Assembly: GCA_034007245.1 (NCBI GenBank)
Contig: JAVERH010000006.1
Location: 1 to 36,773 of the forward strand
DNA from: Anaerosoma sp034007245
Lineage (GTDB): Bacteria > Actinomycetota > Coriobacteriia > Anaerosomatales > Anaerosomataceae
Direction of reading: 5' to 3'
Length of the DNA stretch: 36,773 nt
The notes under the pieces were generated by a model. It had not been told where the DNA came from, did no database searches, and worked only from the letters and a program-made list of their open reading frames with translations. The stretch's first letter is position 1. Every line of letters begins with the position of its first letter. This document shows positions 17,284 to 25,565 of this stretch, one piece after another. The position numbers were made by a program, and so were the translations under genes.

Positions 17284-19005
17284 ATGGTGGTACGTATCAG
17301 AGCGCCAATGGGTCGTGCAGGGCTAAGATCGGCCATCGTGCTACTCGTCGTCACGGCGCTCCTTGCTGTGGCTCCGACTGCGATGGCTACCGACGATTAC
17401 CCGTACCCGGGACAGAGTGGCAGTGACCCCTGGGGCTTCTTCAAGAGCTACTGCACCTCGTTCGTCGCATGGCGCATGAACCGTAATGCTGGCCCGGGCA
17501 GCTTCATCAACTATATGGACGGTGGACACTGGGGGGACGCTGGCAACTGGGGCGCCAACGCTCGGCTTCTCGGGTATCCGGTGGACCACACCCCTACCGT
17601 TGGCGCTATCGCCTGGTGGGCAGCTGGCACGATCAGCAGACTTGGTCATGTGGCGTACGTCGCGGCGGTCAATGCCGACGGGACGGTCCTGGTGGAGGAG
17701 TACAACTACCTGTCTCTCCGGTACGGCACGCGTACGATTTCCGCCTCATCGGTGTCTGGCTACATCCACTTCTATGATGTGCCGATCCTTCCGCCTCCGC
17801 CGCCTCCGGACACCGTCGACCCGGTGATCACGCTTTCATGCGTGAAGAACGGCGGAGTCTATGCTTCGGCGATCACACCGGGGTTCCTGGTCACTGATAG
17901 TGCGCTGAAGTCGGTCACCGCGACGCTCGATGGGAAGAAGTTCACCTCCGGGACCCTGGTGGACTCTGCGGGGGCGCATACGCTCACGATCACGGCAGTG
18001 GATGTCGCGGGAAACGATGCGGTCGCCTCGACGTCCTTCACCATCGATCCGGCCGCGACCGACCCGGACGTCGCGTTCACTACGATTGCAGGTGACAGCC
18101 GGTATGAGACTGCCGTCAGAATGAGCCAGACTGCTTTTGACAGCGCTTCGTGCGTCATCATCGCGACCGGGGAGAACTGGCCCGACGCCCTCGGGGGGGC
18201 TGCGCTTGCAGGAGTCCGCGGGGCCCCGATCCTGCTGGTCCACAGCGACGCCGTGCCCCCTGAGGTGCTAGCCGAGATCAGCCGTCTTGGCGCGACATCA
18301 GCGGTGATCCTTGGCGGTACAGGGGCCGTGGCGGCTTCCGTGGAAACGGCACTGAACGAGTTGCTTGGGGGTACCGTCGAGCGCATCGGTGGCACCAACC
18401 GCTATGAGACCGCCGAGTTGATCGCCCGTGAGGTGGTCGATGCGCAGGATGGCGCGTATGACGGCACCTGCTTCGTCGCCACCGGAACCGGTTTTGCCGA
18501 TGCGCTTGCCGCAGCTCCGCTCAGCGCGGCGAAGCGCTGGCCGCTCGTGCTGGTCGGTCCGGATGGACTGTCTGCTGCGACGACAGTGACACTCGAGGAA
18601 ATAGGTGCGACACGCGTGCTGGTGGCCGGCGGTCCTGGCGCCGTTCCCGGGAGCGTTGACGCCAGTCTTCCCGTTGGGCCTGCAGACGACGCGGTCCTAC
18701 GTTTGTCCGGCACCGACCGATATGCGACGGCGGCCAGGATCGCCGATTTCGCTGTGGGGGAGGGTCTGCACTGGGAGGGCGTGGCCATCACGACGGGACA
18801 GAATTTCCCCGATGCGCTCGCCGGTGGCGCTATGCAGGGTACACTCGGTTCGGTGATGCTTCTCACCCGCAGCACGACCATTGCTCCCGAGACACTAGCT
18901 CTTCTCGCGAATAGTCGAGCCGAAGTCCGCTCGCTCTGTTATCTGGGCGGCGAGGGGGCTGTCTGTACATCCGTCAAGCTGGCGGTGTCACAGGTGCTTG
19001 AGTAG
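17284..19005 (+). CDS. Secreted CHAP-domain protein with three CW_binding_2 repeats
   Basis: A 573-aa exported protein. A signal peptide (cleavage probably after AMA, residue 36) is followed by a CHAP amidase/endopeptidase domain with catalytic Cys57 in KSYCTSFVAWR and His122 in LGHVAYV. After a PPPPPP linker (about 174) comes an Ig-like module, then three cell-wall-binding type 2 repeats starting near TIAGDSRYETA, RIGGTNRYETA and RLSGTDRYATA, each ending in an LGGxGAV-like motif. It should bind secondary cell-wall polymers and cut peptidoglycan, in growth or daughter-cell separation. The start is uncertain: ATG 17284 has a poor ribosome site and ATG 17308 is an alternative. Confidence 0.88.
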   Translation: MVVRIRAPMGRAGLRSAIVLLVVTALLAVAPTAMATDDYPYPGQSGSDPWGFFKSYCTSFVAWRMNRNAGPGSFINYMDGGHWGDAGNWGANARLLGYPVDHTPTVGAIAWWAAGTISRLGHVAYVAAVNADGTVLVEEYNYLSLRYGTRTISASSVSGYIHFYDVPILPPPPPPDTVDPVITLSCVKNGGVYASAITPGFLVTDSALKSVTATLDGKKFTSGTLVDSAGAHTLTITAVDVAGNDAVASTSFTIDPAATDPDVAFTTIAGDSRYETAVRMSQTAFDSASCVIIATGENWPDALGGAALAGVRGAPILLVHSDAVPPEVLAEISRLGATSAVILGGTGAVAASVETALNELLGGTVERIGGTNRYETAELIAREVVDAQDGAYDGTCFVATGTGFADALAAAPLSAAKRWPLVLVGPDGLSAATTVTLEEIGATRVLVAGGPGAVPGSVDASLPVGPADDAVLRLSGTDRYATAARIADFAVGEGLHWEGVAITTGQNFPDALAGGAMQGTLGSVMLLTRSTTIAPETLALLANSRAEVRSLCYLGGEGAVCTSVKLAVSQVLE

Positions 19006-19102
19006 GGTGGTGCTTTGCACAGCACGGCGGTCGCTTAAGACCATCGGGTGGGGGTATCCACCTCTAAGAGATAGCAGCATCCTCGGATAGCAGGAGGTAG
19101 AC

Positions 19103-19318
19103 ATGGCAGGAACGATCTTTTATCGCAAACGCATGAACGTGGGCAAGGGGGAGAAGGCTCCGCGCTTCCTGGTTGTGGCCGTAGCAGACGCCAAGCTCAA
19201 GATCCACGCAAAGCACCTACGCAAGAGCGAACTCGAGCAGATCGCAAAGGCCACCGGAACGGAGCTCGTGGAGCTTGCCGTCGAAGAAAAGGGTCACAAG
19301 CTCACATCTGCAGAGTAA
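19103..19318 (+). CDS. Small basic protein upstream of the MoSto-like gene
   Basis: A 71-aa, lysine-rich protein with no family I recognise. It has a beta-like start (GTIFYRKRM...FLVVAVADAKLKIHAKHLRKSELEQIAKATGTELVELAV is its body, split by a short basic linker), suggesting a small alpha/beta fold. ATG 19103 follows AGGAGG at good spacing. It starts what looks like a three-gene set with the storage-protein-like gene 58 bp downstream and a further 81-aa gene, so a role in handling the stored oxyanion or in assembly is possible but only inferred. Confidence 0.65.
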   Translation: MAGTIFYRKRMNVGKGEKAPRFLVVAVADAKLKIHAKHLRKSELEQIAKATGTELVELAVEEKGHKLTSAE

Positions 19319-19376
19319 TCTCGTCACCCGCGTGACTGCGGGGCTTCATCCAGTCGACACACACAGGAGGTAGCCG

Positions 19377-20204
19377 ATGGCGCTCGAGCGCGAGCGGGAC
19401 AGTAAACGACTGCACATCAAGAGCCGACTCATGGGGGAGAGTCTGGTGAGCGAGAGCTTTCTCGACTCGCTCGAGGTGGCACCGCAAAGGCGTCTGTTCC
19501 CCGACGTCACCGTCATGAAGATCGGCGGTCAGTCGATTTGCGACCGTGGGCGTCATGCGCTCCCCGGCGTCGTCGATGAGATCATCGCCAATAAAGACGA
19601 GCACAAGATGCTGCTCATGACCGGCGGTGGGACGCGGAGTCGGCACATCTATGCGATCGGCCTCGAACTCGGTATGCCAACGGGCATCATCGCTGCGTTT
19701 GGTAGCTCGGTCTCCCAGCAGAACGCACTCTTGCTCGCCACGATGATGGCGGAGCACGGGGGCATCGAGATCGATCAAGACGCGGTCATGAAGCTGCCCA
19801 ACTACTTCGCACAGGGCTGCGTTCCCGTGACGCAAGGCATGCCGCCGTACGACTTTTTTGCGATCCCGCCCGAGAGGGGCCGCATCCCGATCCACCGCAC
19901 CGATGTCGGCGCACTGCTCATGGCGGACCTTATCGGCGCCAAGGCTATGATCTACGTGAAGGACGAGCGTGGTCTGTACACGGATGACCCCAAGAAAGAC
20001 CCGGATGCCGAGTTCATCCCGGAGATCACCGTGGACGAACTGGAGGCGCGTCAACAAGACGACCTGATCCTCGAGCGTCCGTGTATCGATATCCTGCGAA
20101 ACAGCCAGGTCCTGGACCACGTTCAGATTATCAACGGGCTGGAGCGTGGAAACATCACGCGTGCGCTTAAGGGCGAGCATGTGGGGACGATCATCCGTCA
20201 GTAG
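19377..20204 (+). CDS. Molybdenum/tungsten storage protein (MoSto)-like subunit
   Basis: A 275-aa protein of the amino-acid-kinase fold, the same length as Azotobacter MosA/MosB. The body matches MoSto rather than UMP kinase: VMKIGGQSICDRG near the start, TGGGTRSRHIYAIGLELG, IPIHRTDVGALLMADLIGA and a C-terminus NGLERGNITRALKGEHVGTIIR, which aligns with the MosA ending. MoSto binds ATP and packs polyoxomolybdate or -tungstate clusters in a hexameric cage. Only one subunit gene is present, so the complex may be homomeric. The Tup/Moco operon 4 kb away fits a role in W or Mo storage. AGGAGG lies 6 nt before ATG 19377. A non-storage nucleotide-kinase role is the alternative. Confidence 0.75.
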   Translation: MALERERDSKRLHIKSRLMGESLVSESFLDSLEVAPQRRLFPDVTVMKIGGQSICDRGRHALPGVVDEIIANKDEHKMLLMTGGGTRSRHIYAIGLELGMPTGIIAAFGSSVSQQNALLLATMMAEHGGIEIDQDAVMKLPNYFAQGCVPVTQGMPPYDFFAIPPERGRIPIHRTDVGALLMADLIGAKAMIYVKDERGLYTDDPKKDPDAEFIPEITVDELEARQQDDLILERPCIDILRNSQVLDHVQIINGLERGNITRALKGEHVGTIIRQ

Positions 20205-20234
20205 AGCGCTCGACACAAGCCGGAAGGCGGTACG

Positions 20235-20480
20235 ATGGCAATCACCAAGAAAGATACGATCCGCGTCATGATCATCACGAAGGATCACCGTATCGAAGGA
20301 GACATGCACATACTCGAGGGCGCGCGACTGTCTGACTCGCTCAACAGCAAGAGCAAGGACTTCCTTGCGATCACGAATGCGGCGATCCACGCGGTGGAGA
20401 ACGATCGGCTGGTGGCCTCACCCCCGTTCATCATGATTGCGCGTGAGGGAGTCACGGCCATCTTTCCGATCGAGGAGTAG
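20235..20480 (+). CDS. Small conserved-looking protein, DUF6812-like
   Basis: An 81-aa protein with a pattern I associate with small DUF6812-type proteins: RVMIITKDHRIEGDMHI, then ARLSDSLNSKSKDFLAITNA and a closing FIMIAREGVTAIFP. It looks like a compact beta barrel that may bind a ligand or partner; function is unknown. It starts 30 bp after the MoSto-like gene behind GGAAGGCGGT, probably co-transcribed. It converges on cbiO with 27 bp between stops. The family name is from memory and uncertain. Confidence 0.7.
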   Translation: MAITKKDTIRVMIITKDHRIEGDMHILEGARLSDSLNSKSKDFLAITNAAIHAVENDRLVASPPFIMIAREGVTAIFPIEE

Positions 20481-20507
20481 CAGACGCGCGTTCGTTTGTC
20501 CGGTCGA

Positions 20508-21389
20508 CTACGGTGGGCAGCTCTTCCAGGCGGTGAGTGCTTCCACGGCTTCAGCTACCGATAGTGCTGGTGCCGGTGCCGTCGCATCGCGTGCGCGCAG
20601 CCGCGCAAACAACTCTGCGAGGATCGGTGGGGTGATGTTGCCCTCGGTCAGCACATCTGCGCTCGAGAAGAGCTCCTCGGGGGTTCCGGCAAGTGCGATC
20701 CTGCCGCCCGGGGCGAGTACGTACGCGTAGTCGGCGAACTCGGGTACGGAGTCTATGTCGTGCGTGGACATCACGATCGTCATGTGCTGCTCTCGCGCAA
20801 GACGGTCCAAAAGTGCCAACAGCGCGGAGCGGGATTTCGGGTCGAGTCCTTCGAACGGCTCATCGAGAACGAGCAACTCGGGATCCATCACGAGCGCTCC
20901 GGCAAGAGCCGTCTTACGCTTCTCGCCGCCGGAGAGGTTGTGGGGAACCCGGTCGGCGAGGTGCTCGATGCCGAGCAGTGCCAGCGCCTTGTGCGCGCGC
21001 TCACGGGACTCTGTCTCGGACAGTCCGTACTGGCGGGGCGAGAACATCACATCGTCGATGACGGTTGGCGCGAGCAGCTGCTCATCGACGTTCTGTAGCA
21101 CTACCCCGATACGCTTGCGTATCTTGGACCACTGCTCTGAGGGTGAAACGCCGAAGACCGTCACAGAACCCTCCTGTGGCTTCATCAGGCCGAGGATGTG
21201 ATAGAGCATCGTTGTCTTGCCCGACCCGTTGGGGCCGAGAACGGCCACCCGTGCGCCCGTGTGGGCGAGGAAGTCGAGGCCGCACAGATGTACGGTCGTG
21301 CCGTCCTCGTACGTGTGCTTCACGCAACTGATCCGGATGATCTCCTCGGCATCAGCGAGGCGGCCGCGGTCGTGGGTGTGCATGTTCAT
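20508..21389 (-). CDS. cbiO: Cobalt/nickel ECF transporter ATPase CbiO
   Basis: A 293-aa ECF ATPase: Walker A LGPNGSGKTT, Q-loop VVLQNVDEQLLAPTV, signature LSGGEKRKTALAGAL, Walker B LLVLDEPFEGLDP and H-loop STHDIDSVPEFAD. It drives cobalt or nickel uptake with CbiQ and CbiM. The start is the ATG at 21387-21389, overlapping the cbiQ stop as TGATG; a longer frame runs into cbiQ. Confidence 0.93.
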   Translation of the reverse strand: MNMHTHDRGRLADAEEIIRISCVKHTYEDGTTVHLCGLDFLAHTGARVAVLGPNGSGKTTMLYHILGLMKPQEGSVTVFGVSPSEQWSKIRKRIGVVLQNVDEQLLAPTVIDDVMFSPRQYGLSETESRERAHKALALLGIEHLADRVPHNLSGGEKRKTALAGALVMDPELLVLDEPFEGLDPKSRSALLALLDRLAREQHMTIVMSTHDIDSVPEFADYAYVLAPGGRIALAGTPEELFSSADVLTEGNITPPILAELFARLRARDATAPAPALSVAEAVEALTAWKSCPP

Positions 21390-22183
21390 CAGCGTCTCCG
21401 TCCGATCAGGAGTCCCGTGAGGAGGTCCACCGCACCTGCGATGGTCACGAGCCATGAGTAGCCGGACAACGCCGGCACAAGGCGAAATACGAGAACGACA
21501 GCGAGGATGAGCGCTGCATAGAGCAGGGAAGCCAGGTCGGCCGCGTGGTCGGTGCTCCGCTGCGTGGTCACGCGCAGGCCTCCCTCATACCCGCGCAGGT
21601 ACAGGATGTCGTACTCGTGTTGCGAGAGGTCAAGGGAGTACAGCAACAGCCCGCCGAGCGCACGTACGGTCGCTTGGGCCGAGCGGATCGGTTGCCGCGC
21701 CGAGAGTCCTGCACGGAGGCGTACCGCCCGGGTGAGATCGGCGAACTTCTCGGCGAGGATGAAGAGTGACCGGTAGGTCATCAGCAGGGCGTCACCGACG
21801 ACCTGCGGTGTCACGCGCTGGATGGGTGCGAACACCTGAGGGTAGGGGGTCGAGAACATGAGCGTGACGACGGCGAGTGCTGCCGTCACGGCTTTGAGTA
21901 CGATGAGGGCCCCGGTCACCGGTCCGGGGGCAGCCGCGAATGCGAAGACGAGGGCAAAGAGCGCGGGGTAGAGTGCGAGCGGGAGCATCTGCCCGAGCGG
22001 TAGACGAACGGCCGCGCCGGCCCCCACGAGTGACAGCACGACGCCGGCGGCGACGAGTGGGTCGTTCACGGTCATGACCGCGCCGAGCAGTAGCCCGGCC
22101 GCGATGAGCTTGCTCGCTGGTGCTGCGTGGTGAAGCAGCGTATCCCCCGAGATCGCTGATCGGTCGACTGCAGTGACATCCAT
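21389..22183 (-). CDS. cbiQ: Cobalt/nickel ECF transporter transmembrane subunit CbiQ
   Basis: A 264-aa membrane protein of the ECF T-component family with about five helices. The coupling-helix Ala-Arg-Gly-like motif region appears as RAVRLRAGLSARQP, and the start (DRSAISGDTLLHHAAPASKL) matches CbiQ. It links the ATPase to the metal-binding subunit. It overlaps both neighbours by one or four bases. Confidence 0.88.
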   Translation of the reverse strand: MDVTAVDRSAISGDTLLHHAAPASKLIAAGLLLGAVMTVNDPLVAAGVVLSLVGAGAAVRLPLGQMLPLALYPALFALVFAFAAAPGPVTGALIVLKAVTAALAVVTLMFSTPYPQVFAPIQRVTPQVVGDALLMTYRSLFILAEKFADLTRAVRLRAGLSARQPIRSAQATVRALGGLLLYSLDLSQHEYDILYLRGYEGGLRVTTQRSTDHAADLASLLYAALILAVVLVFRLVPALSGYSWLVTIAGAVDLLTGLLIGRRR

Positions 22184-23010
22184 CAGTGACCTCCGTGCTC
22201 GTCGCCGACGTGCGCCACACGGCCTTGCACGCCTGCTCCGCTGAACAGTAGTCCCGGGCGCACTTTGCCGACATAGCCGAGTATCGTTGCAGTCACGAGC
22301 GCCTCGAGCAGCCAGCCGATCGGTCCGAGGGTGTAGACCACAGCCGCGAAGCGCGAGACGGCCAGGGCCTCGCTTTCATGCGCATGCTCATCCTCGTGCG
22401 CATCGGTCTCTCCGTGCTCATGTCCGCCGACGAGGCCGCTCGAGAAGACCCCCTCGGAGAACGGATTGCGGAACTCGAGAGTCTCGGCATCGAGTGCACC
22501 GGTCCCGCGCGTTGCCGCGGGTGCGCCTGCCAGGGCGACGATACCTACAACCATCGTGGTCGTCGCTGCAAGCGTCACTACCGTCGCAATCGCGGCGATA
22601 GGACGGATCCTCCTGATGCCGAAGAGTCGCGTCCCAGTCCGGACGAGAGCCCAGCCCAGCGCGATCTCGGCACCGATGACCAGCGTGTTGAGCCCGACCA
22701 CTGTGACCCCGCCATGTCCGAGCAGGGCGAGTATGAGCACGACGATGAACGCCGAGATCACTCCCAACCACGGGCCGATCAGCACGCCTGCGACCACGGT
22801 CAGGTTGACGTGGTAGGCGAGGGGCACGATCTCACTCGACATCGCGACGAGGACGAGTGCGGACACGACTCCGATAAGCGGGACGGCCCGTCGGGATCCC
22901 GAGCGCGTGGCGCGTCTTGCAGCTATGCCGAGGAGGGCGGCTGCGGCCAGCCATCCGGTAAGCCAGAGCCACCAGGGCAGAACACCGTCGGGGATATGGA
23001 TGTGTGACAT
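22183..23010 (-). CDS. cbiM: Cobalt/nickel ECF transporter substrate subunit CbiM with His-rich insert
   Basis: A 275-aa CbiM/NikM-type S-component. The N-terminus MSHIHIPDG carries the metal-binding histidines, with two extra residues before the usual M-H-I-P-D-G. LLGHGGVTVVGLNTLVIGAEIALGW is the family core. Between the helices, residues 197-211 are rich in His/Asp/Glu (GGHEHGETDAHEDEHAHE), and a second short His cluster (HVGDEHGGH) ends the protein. No separate cbiN is present. Metal preference (Co or Ni) cannot be fixed from sequence; B12-dependent aminomutase genes in the window favour cobalt. The start ATG 23010 overlaps the Fur-gene stop. Confidence 0.88.
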   Translation of the reverse strand: MSHIHIPDGVLPWWLWLTGWLAAAALLGIAARRATRSGSRRAVPLIGVVSALVLVAMSSEIVPLAYHVNLTVVAGVLIGPWLGVISAFIVVLILALLGHGGVTVVGLNTLVIGAEIALGWALVRTGTRLFGIRRIRPIAAIATVVTLAATTTMVVGIVALAGAPAATRGTGALDAETLEFRNPFSEGVFSSGLVGGHEHGETDAHEDEHAHESEALAVSRFAAVVYTLGPIGWLLEALVTATILGYVGKVRPGLLFSGAGVQGRVAHVGDEHGGH

Positions 23011-23462
23011 CAGCTGCCCTCCGTCTGCGTGCGGCAGTCGGCGCAGATACCGTAGAGGATGATCTGGTGATCCGTCACGAGATGTCCCGAGCGCGCCGCT
23101 GCGCGTACTGTCGCGTCGTCGATGGGGCAGTCGATCGCCACCACCGCCCCGCACTCGGTGCAGACAAGGTGATGGTGATGGTCATGGCGTGCACATAAGG
23201 CGAGCAATGCAGAGCCGTCACGTTCGCCCACAGACACGAGGCTCCCCGCTGACTGCATGGCGCCGATCGCGCGGTAGACCGTGGCGAGCCCGATCCCCGG
23301 CGCTTCGGCAGTCACGGCACGGTGTAACTCCTCGGCAGTGAACGCACGCTGCATCGCCTGCACTGTCGTCGCTATCGTCGTGCGCTGGATGCTCATGCGT
23401 CTGGAGCCATAAAGGGCCGCAGGTTTGGTCGAGCGGGCGCTGTGTGTGGGCCGTGCTGCCAT
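23010..23462 (-). CDS. Fur-family metalloregulator
   Basis: A 150-aa Fur-family repressor, first gene of the cbiMQO operon. The winged-helix region is HRAVTAEAPGIGLATVYRAIGAM; the regulatory metal site is His-rich (ARHDHHHHLVC), and two CxxC pairs (Cys101/104 and Cys140/143) form a structural zinc site. It probably controls its own operon in response to Ni, Co or Zn. GAGGAG lies 7 nt before ATG 23462. Zur, Nur or a cobalt-specific type cannot be separated by eye. Confidence 0.88.
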   Translation of the reverse strand: MAARPTHSARSTKPAALYGSRRMSIQRTTIATTVQAMQRAFTAEELHRAVTAEAPGIGLATVYRAIGAMQSAGSLVSVGERDGSALLALCARHDHHHHLVCTECGAVVAIDCPIDDATVRAAARSGHLVTDHQIILYGICADCRTQTEGS

Positions 23463-23473
23463 CGGTACTCCTC

Positions 23474-23494
23474 AAGTGAGAACCACTCTCACTT
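23474..23494. promoter_or_regulatory. Perfect 8-5-8 inverted repeat, likely Fur-family operator
   Basis: AAGTGAGA (23474-23481) and TCTCACTT (23487-23494) are perfect mirror arms around ACCAC, 12 bp upstream of the Fur-family start. Size and placement fit a Fur-type operator controlling the fur-cbiMQO operon. On the minus strand a GATAGT -10-like box lies just upstream, so the operator would cover the transcription start. Confidence 0.7.
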
Positions 23495-23573
23495 AAGAAC
23501 TATCACACACGGCACGATTCCCGCAAGCCCGGAGGTGGGTTAGCATGGACTGCATCCGGAGAGGGGATTGCTC

Positions 23574-24461
23574 GTGAACATCAGCCAGCTCAAGACCTTT
23601 GTCGCTGTGGTCGACCATTGTTCGTTCTCTGAGGCTGCACGTGTGCTCGGCATCTCGCAGCCCGCAGCGACCATGCACGTGCAGTCCCTTGAGTCCGATG
23701 TGGGGGCGACCCTGTTCGATCGCGGTTACCGCAACATCAGTCTCACCGAGGCGGGGGAGATGTTGATCCCCTACGCACGACGGATCCTTGCCGAGGTCGC
23801 CGACGCCCATGATGCCATCGAGTCCATGGGTGACGTCGTGACCGGTCGGGTGACTATCGCTGCCTCTACCACCCCCGGACAGTATCTCTTGCCCCGGCTC
23901 CTCGGCACCTTTCTTTCGGCATACCCGGAGGTCGGTGTCACGCTACGCGTATACGATTCTGCGGATGTGGTAGAGCATGTCGCGCAAGGCAACGCCGATC
24001 TCGGCATGATCGGCGCGGAGGTTCCCGGCGCCCGGGTCCACTACGAGCAGCTTGGCACTGACGAGCTCGTGCTCATCTGTCCGGCGAGACATCGGCGTGC
24101 AGACGGAGCGGCGGTGATGTTCTCTGACATCGCTGGTGAGCGGTTCATCGTGCGGGAGGCGGGTTCTGGGACGCGTCTCGTGGCTGAGGAGGTCATCCGG
24201 CGTAGCGGTGTGGACCCTGCCGACCTCGAGGTCGTCATGGAGCTTGGCACCAACGAGGCGATCGTGAGCGCCGTCGAGGGTGGCATGGGTCTTGGCATCG
24301 TGAGCGCGCAGGTAGCGACCAAAGCGCTGGAACTCGGTACAGTCGCGTCCGTTCCCGGTGCAGGATTCCCTGTCGCACGACCGCTTTTCATGGTGCTGCC
24401 GCGGACGTCTCTCACGCGGGCAGCCAATGCGCTGGCGGACCATCTCAGAGCCGAGCTGTAG
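23574..24461 (+). CDS. LysR-family transcriptional regulator
   Basis: A 295-aa LysR regulator: helix-turn-helix in residues about 3-60 (FSEAARVLGISQPAATMHVQSLE) and a two-lobed ligand domain starting ASTTPGQYLLPRLLGTFL, most like the CysL/sulfur-type branch. GTG 23574 follows GGAGAGGGG with good spacing; a TTG six bases earlier is too close. It lies directly upstream of the tungstate/cofactor operon on the same strand and is the obvious candidate for binding the near-palindrome at 24509-24530. Ligand and targets are unknown; oxyanion sensing is a guess from context. Confidence 0.88.
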   Translation: MNISQLKTFVAVVDHCSFSEAARVLGISQPAATMHVQSLESDVGATLFDRGYRNISLTEAGEMLIPYARRILAEVADAHDAIESMGDVVTGRVTIAASTTPGQYLLPRLLGTFLSAYPEVGVTLRVYDSADVVEHVAQGNADLGMIGAEVPGARVHYEQLGTDELVLICPARHRRADGAAVMFSDIAGERFIVREAGSGTRLVAEEVIRRSGVDPADLEVVMELGTNEAIVSAVEGGMGLGIVSAQVATKALELGTVASVPGAGFPVARPLFMVLPRTSLTRAANALADHLRAEL

Positions 24462-24490
24462 CGCTCGGGCTACTTTGGGTACTATCTGCC

Positions 24491-24530
24491 TTGCAGCACC
24501 CTCATATTACGATAGACTATAGCTTATCGT
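24491..24530 (+). promoter_or_regulatory. tupA promoter region with 22-bp near-palindrome
   Basis: ACGATA (24509-24514) and TATCGT (24525-24530) flank a self-complementary centre (CTATAG); 18 of 22 positions are symmetric. It covers a candidate -10 box TAGACT (24513-24518), 16 bp after a weak -35 TTGCAG (24491-24496). A regulator bound here would directly control transcription into the riboswitch leader and tup operon. The same two hexamers flank the -35 of the promoter at 2899-2934. Confidence 0.6.
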
Positions 24531-24555
24531 CTGACGCCCGATGCGCTGACGAAGC

Positions 24556-24664
24556 GTCTCCGAGCCCCACACACCTACCACAGTCGCGGTTGAAGCGACC
24601 GCCAGGGTGACGGGCCAAAGGGTAAGGCCAGAAATGGGCTTGCCTCCCGGATTTGGAAAGGAGC
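24556..24664 (+). promoter_or_regulatory. Moco/Tuco-type riboswitch in the tupA leader (copy 2)
   Basis: The leader has CTCC (24558-24561) able to pair with GGAG (24660-24663), a hairpin GGTAAGGCC (24621-24629)/GGGCTTGCC (24636-24644) with loop AGAAAT, and then TGCCTCCCG and TTGGAAAGGAG. The loop and 3' half match the E. coli moaA Moco riboswitch as I recall it. The closing GGAG is also the ribosome site of tupA, 6 nt before its ATG, so cofactor binding would hide it and block translation. Control of a tungstate importer suggests that a W-pterin form may be the ligand. Confidence 0.85.
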
Positions 24665-24669
24665 ACTCC

Positions 24670-25539
24670 ATGATCGATCGCTTGAAAGGTAAGGCTATCT
24701 GGCGTTTCAGCGTAGTCTTCCTTGCGTTCGCCCTCGTGTTCTCGCTCGCGGGCTGCGCGGCTGAGGAAGAGCCTGTCGTTGAGGAACCGGCAGCCGAGGA
24801 GCCGGTCGAGCAAAGCAATCTGGTTCTCGCATCCACGACGTCTACCCAGGACTCAGGCCTCTTCGATGTGCTGATCCCGGCGTTTGAGGACGCGTACCCG
24901 GAGTACAAGGTCGAGGTCATCGCTGTGGGCACGGGTGCCGCGCTCGAGATGGGCGAGAACAAGGACGCTGACGTTCTGCTCGTGCACGCCAAGGCCCGCG
25001 AAGAGGAACTTGTGGCTAACGGGTTTGGCGAGTATCGCGAGGACGTCATGTACAACGACTTCATCATCGTCGGTCCCGCCGATGACCCTGCGGGTATCAA
25101 GGGTATGTCGGTCACCGAGGCCCTGGTCGCGATCGCCGACAGTGAGAGTACGTTCATCTCTCGCGGTGATGACTCTGGTACCCATACCGCCGAGAAGAAC
25201 CTGTGGTCCGGAGCGGGTATCGAACCTGCGGGTGACTGGTACCTCTCGGCTGGTCAGGGCATGGGCGATGTCCTCGTGATGGCGTCCGAGACTCCGGGTT
25301 ACACGATGACTGACCGCGCCACGTATCTGAACATGATGGACGATCTCGCGGTGGAGATCCTGGTTGAAGGCGACAACGTGCTGTTCAACCAGTACGGCGT
25401 GATCCCGGTGACGGGTGCCGCCAACCCCGAGGGTGCGGAAGCCTTTGCGCAGTGGGTCACGGGTGATGCACAAGACGTGATCAAGACCTATGGTGAGGAT
25501 AAGTTCGGGCAGCCGCTGTTCTTCCCGAACGCCCAGTAG
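24670..25539 (+). CDS. tupA: Tungstate ABC transporter binding lipoprotein
   Basis: A 289-aa exported lipoprotein: signal peptide ending in LAGC (Cys29), an acidic EEP-rich tether, then a periplasmic-type binding domain. ASTTSTQDSGLFDVL and SRGDDSGTHTAEKNLW are the TupA hallmarks, which bind tungstate with high affinity. It is the first gene of tupABC and is translated from a ribosome site embedded in the riboswitch. Specificity for tungstate over molybdate is from family knowledge. Confidence 0.93.
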   Translation: MIDRLKGKAIWRFSVVFLAFALVFSLAGCAAEEEPVVEEPAAEEPVEQSNLVLASTTSTQDSGLFDVLIPAFEDAYPEYKVEVIAVGTGAALEMGENKDADVLLVHAKAREEELVANGFGEYREDVMYNDFIIVGPADDPAGIKGMSVTEALVAIADSESTFISRGDDSGTHTAEKNLWSGAGIEPAGDWYLSAGQGMGDVLVMASETPGYTMTDRATYLNMMDDLAVEILVEGDNVLFNQYGVIPVTGAANPEGAEAFAQWVTGDAQDVIKTYGEDKFGQPLFFPNAQ

Positions 25540-25565
25540 CTGCCTTTTCGTGTCAGTTGCACGTG

